From Bacteroidota bacterium (GTDB lineage: Bacteria; Bacteroidota; Bacteroidia; Chitinophagales; Chitinophagaceae), in assembly GCA_023392185.1 (NCBI GenBank), contig JAEVZP010000236.1, positions 1 through 28,853 on the forward strand: 28,853 bases of DNA. Reading direction: 5' to 3'. This document shows positions 24,338 to 28,853 of the stretch, piece by piece; within the stretch, counting starts at the first letter, position 1; the number at the start of each line of letters is the position of its first letter. The notes beneath the pieces were generated by a model. The model did not search any database. It worked only from the letters and a program-made list of their open reading frames with translations, and was not told where the DNA came from. A program made the translations under genes and the position numbers.

Positions 24338-25153
24338 ATGTTCAGAAAGATTTTCCTGTCGGTCCTGCCTTTGTTTTTATTAGGGGCGCTGGCGGGTTGC
24401 AACCCCTATCAGAAGGTCTTAAAGTCCAACGACATGAGCTATAAGCTCACGAAGGCCAATGAGTATTTCGATGCCAAAAAATACGAGCAGGCCAACGAGT
24501 TGTATCAGCAGATGCTGCCGGTTATGAAAGGCACCAAAAGCTTTGAGCCGCTGGTGCTGCGCTATGCGTGGTCGTTCTACAACATGAAAGACTATCTGTC
24601 GGCTTCCTATTGGTTTAAAAACTTTGTGGATTATTTTCCGGCTTCCAAAGAGGCAGAAGAAAGTGAATTCATGCATGCCCTGGCACTTTTTAAAGAGTCG
24701 CCGAAGGCCAGCCTGGAGCAAACCAACACGATTAAATCGATGGAAGCCATGCAGGCTTTTATCAATAAATATCCCACCTCCAAGCGCGTTGCCGAAGCCA
24801 ATGTCTATATCGACGAAGGAAGGGCCAAGCTGGAGCGCAAAGATGCCGGCGCAGCCGACCTCTATTTCAAGATCGGGCAGTACCGCGCGGCCAGTGTGGC
24901 CTACCGCAGCCTGCTGCGCACCTATCCGGAAAGCGAGCGGGCCGATTTTTATCAGTATATGATCGTCCGTTCTTTGTACCTTTACGCCCGCGAAAGCATC
25001 AGCGAGAAGCAGGAAGAGCGTTACGCCAACACGGTGACGGCCTACCGCGAAATGGCCGATCTGTATCCGCAGTCGGTTTATCTGCCCGAAGCACAGCGCT
25101 TCTCCCGCCTTTCCGACGATTCCATCAACGATCTTAGAAAACAAAAGTCATGA
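24338..25153 (+). CDS. bamD: Outer membrane protein assembly factor BamD (lipoprotein)
   Basis: Lipoprotein of the BAM complex, which inserts beta-barrel proteins into the outer membrane. A lipoprotein signal peptide ends in the lipobox LAGC with Cys21. The mature part is helical TPR repeats with the alternating Y/A pattern of the YfiO/BamD family: KANEYFDAKKYEQANELYQQ (about 39-58), a second unit with YNMKDYLSASYWFKNFVDYFP (about 81-101), then KIGQYRAASVAYRSLLRTYPES and TVTAYREMADLYPQSVYLPEA near the end. The length of 271 is slightly above E. coli BamD (245). The stop overlaps the next start (ATGA). Confidence 0.92.
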   Translation: MFRKIFLSVLPLFLLGALAGCNPYQKVLKSNDMSYKLTKANEYFDAKKYEQANELYQQMLPVMKGTKSFEPLVLRYAWSFYNMKDYLSASYWFKNFVDYFPASKEAEESEFMHALALFKESPKASLEQTNTIKSMEAMQAFINKYPTSKRVAEANVYIDEGRAKLERKDAGAADLYFKIGQYRAASVAYRSLLRTYPESERADFYQYMIVRSLYLYARESISEKQEERYANTVTAYREMADLYPQSVYLPEAQRFSRLSDDSINDLRKQKS

Positions 25154-25461
25154 GCATACAACGCAAAAATGTGAACCCCATCGCCGTTACCCGCGATGTG
25201 GTTGCAATGAAAAACAAAACCGGCAACCTCTACGAATCGATTGCCATTATTGCCCGCCGCGCCAACCAGATCTCGGTGCAGATGAAAAGCGAGCTTCACA
25301 AAAAGCTGGAAGAATTCAGCACTTTTTCGGAGCACATGGAAGAAGTAGGCGAAAACAAGGAGCAGATCGAAATCTCCCGCTCCTACGAGCGCCTCGCCAA
25401 CCCGGCCCTGCAGGCAACAACCGAATTTTTCAACGACGAAATTCAATACCGGAAGAAGTAA
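25150..25461 (+). CDS. RNA polymerase omega/Rpb6-like subunit (Bacteroidota type)
   Basis: A 103-residue protein that fits the Bacteroidota family annotated as RNA polymerase Rpb6 / omega subunit, which stabilises the beta-prime subunit. Visible hallmarks are the segment TGNLYESIAIIARRANQIS (44-62 region of the fold), equivalent to the omega helix that clamps the polymerase, followed by an acidic helical stretch KLEEFSTFSEHMEEVGENKEQ and an ending NPALQATTEFFNDEIQYRKK. It overlaps bamD by ATGA, a bamD-omega pairing I recall from other members of the phylum. A bidirectional terminator follows. Confidence 0.85.
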   Translation: MSIQRKNVNPIAVTRDVVAMKNKTGNLYESIAIIARRANQISVQMKSELHKKLEEFSTFSEHMEEVGENKEQIEISRSYERLANPALQATTEFFNDEIQYRKK

Positions 25462-25481
25462 GCATTTCTTCTTTCAAAAGA

Positions 25482-25514
25482 AAAAGCCCCGACCTGCACT
25501 GTTGGGGCTTTTTT
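25482..25514. terminator. Bidirectional terminator between rpoZ-like gene and the convergent secreted gene
   Basis: Arms AAAAGCCCC (25482-25490) and GGGGCTTTT (25504-25512) with a 13-base loop, A-rich before and six T after, 20 bases past the omega-gene stop. The converging gene ends at 25532, so it can serve both. Confidence 0.85.
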
Positions 25515-25531
25515 ATATCTGCCTTCGGGTG

Positions 25532-26315
25532 CTAATGCCGGATGACAAGTAACTGCTGCAGTGCTACGCTGCCTTCCCGGTGCAAGACGACGCGGTACAG
25601 ACCCGGCCTATAATCCCTTACATCCAGACTCCAGCTCCCGGAGCCTTGTGCTATGGATTGAGCAGCTAGTTTTCTACCCAGCACGTCATAGACCTCCAGA
25701 TTTCCGGAAATTGTTGTGTTGTAAGCGATAGTAGCTGCGTCGCAGGCCGGATTGGGCGAAAGCGTGAGTGATTCCCGGCTGCCGTTATCTAAAGGAGTGC
25801 TAACCGACAACGCCCTGCCGATATGATGGATAGAGTCCTGCAGACTGGTTAGCAACATGCTGTCGCTGAGCCAGGAGCCGCGCCAGCCGAGGGGCTTTAC
25901 CGAGTCGCCCTGCACCAGCAGGTAGGTGGTGCCACAGAAGCTCTGAGAGTAATCGTTCAGCGTCTCGTCCGGCCCCAGGATATAGGCGCTGCAACAACAC
26001 GACGAAAGTGTCTGTTTTGTTGCCGCGCCGGGGAAGCGACATGCGACAGGTGCCACCGGCATCTCCCCAGCTTGTTACCGTATCGGCCATAGGCGTTCCA
26101 AAGTACTGCTGTAGCACGCGCAATCTTTGGCCATAGCCACCGACGGCACCTGCGATGGTTACTTTGGCTACAAATACCCGGTCTGCCGGTACTCCTGATA
26201 ACATGTATCTGAAATTCGCCAGAAAATCATTAGGCTGGATGTTGCAGGAACAGGCCTTAGCGGAATAGCTCACAGAGGCGCAAAAGAGAATGCTCAGGAT
26301 AAGAAAGGCTTTCAT
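25532..26315 (-). pseudogene. Frameshifted secreted protein, TIMP/NTR-like N-terminus and T9SS sorting domain
   Basis: Two overlapping minus-strand frames make one broken gene. The first frame (ATG at 26315) has a signal peptide and a mature start ACSCNIQPNDFLANFRYML. A Cys-x-Cys directly after the signal peptide followed by such a segment recalls the NTR fold of TIMP-like inhibitors. It carries sensible sequence to about KTDTFVVL (near 26000) and then turns to Arg/Leu/Gly-rich nonsense ending at 25800. The second frame takes over at about SAYILGPDETLNDYSQSFCG and runs to the T9SS sorting domain (LTLSPNPACDAATIAY, LEVYDVLGRKL, YRPGLYRVVL) and stop at 25532. The frames differ by one extra base (or two missing). 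A sequencing error or a true pseudogene are both possible. The TIMP-like call is tentative; the sorting domain is firm. Confidence 0.8.
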
Positions 26316-26319
26316 AAGG

Positions 26320-26643
26320 CTATTGTTTGAGGAATTTCAGGGTTGCCAAATCTTTCGGCGTTTTGACTAACAGTAAATATTCTCCTCTAGGAATACCGTC
26401 CAGCAAATAGCTGTAGGAGTTTGTTCCCTCTTGAACAGGAACTTTCTGCTCTAAAATTTTGAGCAGTTTACCTTCCATGTTTAAGAGGCTAATATTGGCA
26501 TAACTGATTCGGGAGGAATACAAAATTACCCTTATAGCTTCATTAACAGGATTGGGGGTTATGCTAATAACCAAATCTTCAGAAGTATTACTGACACTAT
26601 CGCAGCAGTCAGATATTGAGCCATATTCTGTTTGAAAACTTTT
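26320..26643 (-). pseudogene. 5'-truncated remnant of a T9SS-sorted protein
   Basis: A C-terminal fragment ending 4 bases before the next gene's start. The sorting domain is clear: ISITPNPVNEAIRVILYSS, LLNMEGKLLKIL, GIPRGEYLLLVKT, ending LKFLKQ. The frame stays open upstream only to a TGA at 26646-26644, and there is no ATG in it. The best in-frame start is TTG at 26574, which would begin inside the domain. The residues before that (TEYGSISDCCDSVSNTSEDL) look like the usual linker ahead of a sorting domain, so the rest of the gene has been lost and the HAD gene now lies in its place. The stretch looks more A/T-rich than its neighbours. Confidence 0.7.
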
Positions 26644-26764
26644 TCAAAGCATTTTTTGAGAGGCTGCGCCAGCTTATATTCTCTTTCCGTTTCTGTTTTA
26701 TCCGGCCCGGTTATCTGTTGTGCAACTTTGCACGCCAAACAACGGGCTTTCCACCCGCTGCCTT

Positions 26765-27454
26765 ATGCCCACTCACCTTTTCTTCGACCTCGACCATACC
26801 CTTTGGGATTTTGAAGCCAATAAAAACACAGTCTTAGGGCTGCTCTGGGACGAATATTTTCCGGAAAAAACAGCCCTGTTTCCGGAATTCCGCCAGGCCT
26901 TCGACGCCCACAACGAAGCCCTTTGGGCCGATTTCCGGGCCGGAAAAGTGACGCGGGAAGACCTGCGCTCCAAGCGCTTCGCACGTACATTGCTGGAGCT
27001 GCGCCTTCCCGACAACAAACTCAGTCAACGCCTCAGCGACCGGTTTCTCCAACTGCTTCCCCAACAAGCGCTCTTGCTGCCGTTTGCGAAAGAATTGCTT
27101 CAATATTGCCGGGAACGGGCTTATCCCATGGCGGTTATCACCAACGGCTTCGACACAACGCAGCGGCTGAAAATGGAGGCCGCTGGTATTGACGGCTATT
27201 TCACCGAGGTTTTTTCCTCCGAAAACTGTGGTCGACCAAAGCCGCACTGCGCTATTTTTGACACCGCCCAAAAAACCTCCGGCGCACCCCACCCCGCTGA
27301 TTGCCTCATGATTGGCGACAGCCTGGAGGCCGACATTCTGGGCGCACAGGCCGCCGGCTGGAAAACCGTTTATTACAACCCGTTGCGCACAACCCACAAC
27401 GCCCGGCCGACGCATGAAGTCGCGTGCCTTTCAGAATTAAAAGCCTTGTTATAG
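26765..27454 (+). CDS. HAD-superfamily phosphatase, YjjG-like pyrimidine nucleotidase family
   Basis: A 229-residue haloacid dehalogenase hydrolase. Motif I is FFDLDHTLWDF with nucleophile Asp8 and general acid Asp10, motif II is ITNG (125-128), Lys159 is the motif III lysine in GRPKPH, and motif IV is MIGDSLEADILGA with Asp185 and Asp190. A helical cap domain lies between motifs I and II (about 15-95). The Trp in DHTLWDFEAN and the overall length match YjjG-type nucleotidases that dephosphorylate non-canonical pyrimidine nucleotides; substrate is inferred from family. I chose ATG at 26765, because the frame can be extended 15 codons but those residues are not family-like. A CAACTTTG at 26723-26730 could be its -7 element. 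Confidence 0.88.
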   Translation: MPTHLFFDLDHTLWDFEANKNTVLGLLWDEYFPEKTALFPEFRQAFDAHNEALWADFRAGKVTREDLRSKRFARTLLELRLPDNKLSQRLSDRFLQLLPQQALLLPFAKELLQYCRERAYPMAVITNGFDTTQRLKMEAAGIDGYFTEVFSSENCGRPKPHCAIFDTAQKTSGAPHPADCLMIGDSLEADILGAQAAGWKTVYYNPLRTTHNARPTHEVACLSELKALL

Positions 27455-27558
27455 GATCGGGTTTCCCGAAACAGGAAAAGTTCAGAGAGAAAAGCACAAA
27501 TGGAGATCCCTCCCACAAGCAACACGCCGTCTAAGCCTCCCCACGGATGCAGGTTCCC

Positions 27559-27586
27559 TTTCGACTTACTACTTTCGACTTACTAC
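27559..27586. repeat. Tandem 14-base duplication in the HAD-DUF721 gap
   Basis: Two perfect adjacent copies of TTTCGACTTACTAC (27559-27572, 27573-27586), followed by related words ACCTAC and GATAC. It lies between two convergent genes where I see no hairpin terminator. Confidence 0.8.
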
Positions 27587-27628
27587 TTGATACCTACCTG
27601 ATACTATCGTCTTTTATCTCCAAACGCC

Positions 27629-27910
27629 TCAACGGATCATAATCTCGCTGACCACTTTGCTGCCCAGGTATTCGTTAATATGGGCAATAAGGCGGGGCTT
27701 GCTGAACAGCAGTTCCTGCTTCAGGGCAGCAATGCCGGTCGTGATAATCAGGGTAGTACCGTTCAGGCTGATGTTATGGGTGTAGCGGGCAACGGTTTTG
27801 CCTACAATCTGCTCCCACTCGTTGCAAATACGGTGTTCGTTCACAGCCGGTGTCCAGCGGCTTTCCTCTAGCATGCGGGTGATGGCCTCACCAATACTGT
27901 ACTGACCCAT
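27629..27910 (-). CDS. DUF721 / DciA-like protein
   Basis: A 93-residue protein of the DUF721 family. The visible pattern is an N-terminal helix with SIGEAITRMLEE, then the conserved WEQIVGKTVARYTHNISLNGTTLIITT core. AALKQELLFSKPRLIAHINEYLG follows, and the end VVSEIMIR is a typical final beta strand. Members in Proteobacteria and Actinobacteria include DciA, which helps load the replicative helicase; whether this short Bacteroidota form does so is inference. It is divergent from rpsO. A good promoter abuts its ATG. Confidence 0.82.
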   Translation of the reverse strand: MGQYSIGEAITRMLEESRWTPAVNEHRICNEWEQIVGKTVARYTHNISLNGTTLIITTGIAALKQELLFSKPRLIAHINEYLGSKVVSEIMIR

Positions 27911-27914
27911 AAGG

Positions 27915-27945
27915 CAAATGTAGCGTGGGGGTGGAAGCGTTGCAA
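27915..27945 (-). promoter_or_regulatory. Promoter of the DUF721 gene, probably giving a leaderless mRNA
   Basis: On the minus strand TTG (27945-27943), a 20-base spacer, then TACATTTG (27922-27915), an exact -7 match. Only 4 bases separate the box from the ATG at 27910, so transcription likely starts at or next to the start codon. Confidence 0.7.
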
Positions 27946-28060
27946 TAGCGAAAAAAGACTACCTGAGCCCGGAGGCGCATGGCGATTGATTTATCCCAAA
28001 CATAAAAATGTTTGCCAGAATAATTTCCGGGAACCGGGGCTTTTTATTTCCTTTTTCCCT

Positions 28061-28068
28061 TACCTTTG
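28061..28068 (+). promoter_or_regulatory. Candidate -7 element of rpsO
   Basis: TACCTTTG matches TAnnTTTG exactly, 44 bases before the rpsO ATG; no TTTG is present at the -33 distance. Confidence 0.55.
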
Positions 28069-28112
28069 CCGACCGAATTCTGCGAAGTTTAAATTCCAAA
28101 GACCCCTTAATA

Positions 28113-28385
28113 ATGTCTCACCTGACTGCCGAAGCAAAGAAAAACCTGTTTGAAACCTATGGCGGCAGCGCCACCAACACCGGCTCTATCGAAGCCCAGG
28201 TAGCCATGCTGACCGAGCGCATCAACCACATCTCGGCCCACATCAAGCAAAACAAAAAAGACTTTAACTCGAACCGTGGCCTGATCATCATGGTAGGTCG
28301 CCGGAAGCGCCTGCTCCAATATATGCAGCGCACCAACCTGAACGGCTATCGCGCCCTCATCGAGAAACTCGGTCTGCGTAAGTAA
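28113..28385 (+). CDS. rpsO: 30S ribosomal protein S15
   Basis: A 90-residue primary rRNA-binding protein of the small-subunit platform. The sequence shows the family pattern: a helical N-terminus with TGSIEAQVAMLTERINHISAHIK (about 24-46), NKKDFNSNRGLIIMVGRRKRLLQYM with the conserved RxxL and RRKRLL helix, and the end YRALIEKLGLRK. The start at 28113 (MSHLTAEAKK) gives the standard length; the frame is open further upstream, but that stretch is promoter and leader. It is followed by a terminator and pnp, the classic rpsO-pnp order. Confidence 0.96.
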   Translation: MSHLTAEAKKNLFETYGGSATNTGSIEAQVAMLTERINHISAHIKQNKKDFNSNRGLIIMVGRRKRLLQYMQRTNLNGYRALIEKLGLRK

Positions 28386-28413
28386 TTTTCTTCCGCAGCC
28401 GCTGAACCTTTTC

Positions 28414-28449
28414 AAAACCCAATCTGCGCCCGCGCCGGTTGGGTTTTTT
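28414..28449 (+). terminator. Intrinsic terminator after rpsO
   Basis: Arms AAAACCCAA (28414-28422) and TTGGGTTTT (28439-28447) around a 16-base GC-rich loop, ending in a run of six T, 29 bases past the rpsO stop. Confidence 0.8.
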
Positions 28450-28553
28450 GGTATCGGGATTTTTTGGGGGAAACACAACTTTCAGCCCTTTTTCCTGTTG
28501 ATTCCTGCCTTATCATTGCATCGCTCCAAAAAGCGTTTTTACATCTTTATCCC

Positions 28554-28585
28554 GCCGCTGCCCAAAGCTGAAACAGCGGCTTTTT
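28554..28585 (+). terminator. Terminator-like hairpin in the pnp leader
   Basis: GCCGCTG (28554-28560) pairs with CAGCGGC (28574-28580), followed at once by five T (28581-28585), 18 bases before the pnp ATG. A nested alternative pairs GCTG at 28567-28570 with CAGC at 28574-28577 around AAA, which would exclude the longer stem. It could be an attenuator or the end of a short upstream transcript. Confidence 0.5.
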
Positions 28586-28603
28586 ACCCACCAACACAAC
28601 TGT

Positions 28604-28853
28604 ATGTTGAATCTCCAACCCACCTCGGTGTCCTTTACGCTCGAAAACGGACAAGAGGTAACCCTTGAAACCGGCAAGCTGGCCCGCCAGGCCGACGGCG
28701 CGGTGCTGCTGCGCTGTGGCAACTGCATGATTCTGGCCACCGTCGTGGCGGCCAAAGAACCCCGCCCCGGTCAGTCGTTCTTTCCGCTCACCGTCGATTA
28801 TCAGGAGAAATTTGCTTCTGCCGGTCGCATTCCCGGAAATTTCTTTAAGCGCG
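28604..28853 (+). CDS. pnp: Polyribonucleotide nucleotidyltransferase (PNPase), N-terminal part
   Basis: First 83 codons of pnp; the gene runs off the right edge. The N-terminal RNase PH-like domain is recognisable: FTLENGQEVTLETGKLARQADGAVLLRCGN (about 11-40), ILATVVAAKEPRPGQSFFPLTVDYQEKFASAGRIPGNFFKR (43-83). PNPase is the phosphorolytic 3'-5' exoribonuclease of RNA decay. The position directly after rpsO is the conserved order. The leader carries a terminator-like hairpin. Confidence 0.96.
   Translation, partial: MLNLQPTSVSFTLENGQEVTLETGKLARQADGAVLLRCGNCMILATVVAAKEPRPGQSFFPLTVDYQEKFASAGRIPGNFFKR

Larger units (their letters stand above)
892..26887. repeat. Dispersed palindrome TTCCGGAA (23 copies counted)
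   Basis: Copies start at 892, 1159, 3436, 3491, 4095, 5763, 7610, 7627, 8252, 9377, 13054, 14442, 15158, 16320, 16340, 17160, 18082, 19959, 20029, 23529, 25702, 26859 and 26880. Many extend to TTTCCGGAAA. They lie in genes and in gaps, and in genes the frame differs (FPE, SGN, FRK-type readings), so no single protein motif explains them. Two large gaps, 9385-13053 and 20037-23528, hold none. Counted by eye; a few may be missed. Confidence 0.85.

Noticed and set aside
26720..26764. Upstream extension of the HAD phosphatase by 15 codons
   Set aside because: The family motif FFDLDHT normally begins within the first ten residues, matching the ATG at 26765; the extension overlaps a candidate promoter box.

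Overview
The window is a piece of a Bacteroidota chromosome, most likely from the Chitinophagia/Sphingobacteriia side. The evidence is the set of gene families: two genes or remnants with type IX secretion (T9SS) C-terminal sorting domains plus one intact T9SS cargo protein, a Bacteroidota-type RNA polymerase omega (Rpb6-like), a BamD lipoprotein, an FtsL-like protein of the Bacteroidota type, and promoters of the TTTG-N19-TAnnTTTG kind. Start sites show no convincing Shine-Dalgarno sequences, which fits the phylum. No mobile element, CRISPR array, tRNA or rRNA was seen.

Layout. (a) 1-2004, minus strand: an ABC-2 type ATPase and permease followed by the start of a LolA/RseB-like secreted protein, in one translationally coupled operon. 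(b) 2076-3386, plus: a sensor histidine kinase with no response regulator beside it. (c) 3565-6021, minus: an 818-residue T9SS cargo protein with Ig/PKD-like repeats. (d) 6165-7411, minus: an AhpD-like protein and an AhpC-type peroxiredoxin, each followed by a strong hairpin terminator. (e) 7641-24022, minus: a complete Bacteroidota-style division and cell wall (dcw) cluster in the order mraZ, rsmH, ftsL-like, ftsI, murE, mraY, murD, ftsW, murG, murC, ftsQ, ftsA, ftsZ. It is closed by a bidirectional terminator after ftsZ. (f) 24299-25461, plus: a bamD-rpoZ operon. (g) 25532-26643, minus: two decayed T9SS-sorted secreted genes, one frameshifted and one truncated. (h) 26765-28853: a YjjG-like HAD phosphatase, a divergent DUF721/DciA-like gene, rpsO, and the start of pnp.

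How the genes work together. The dcw block makes lipid II precursors: MurC, MurD and MurE add L-Ala, D-Glu and (by the DNPR motif) meso-diaminopimelate, and MraY and MurG build the lipid-linked product. The same block makes the septal synthase (FtsW, FtsI, FtsQ, FtsL) and the FtsZ/FtsA ring. MurF, Ddl and MurB are not in the window. The cluster begins with an array of MraZ-type boxes around a promoter, so MraZ probably autoregulates it.

Most of the window is conventional. The strongest unexplained signal is a dispersed palindrome, TTCCGGAA, found at least 23 times in about 29 kb by eye, where roughly 0.4 would be expected in random sequence of even composition. It lies in coding and non-coding DNA and in several reading frames. 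Other points of interest are the MraZ box array, very short or absent 5' leaders at several promoters, a tandem heptamer array just upstream of murG, a terminator-like hairpin in the pnp leader, and the decaying secreted-protein locus. I did not find a convincing new multi-gene system.
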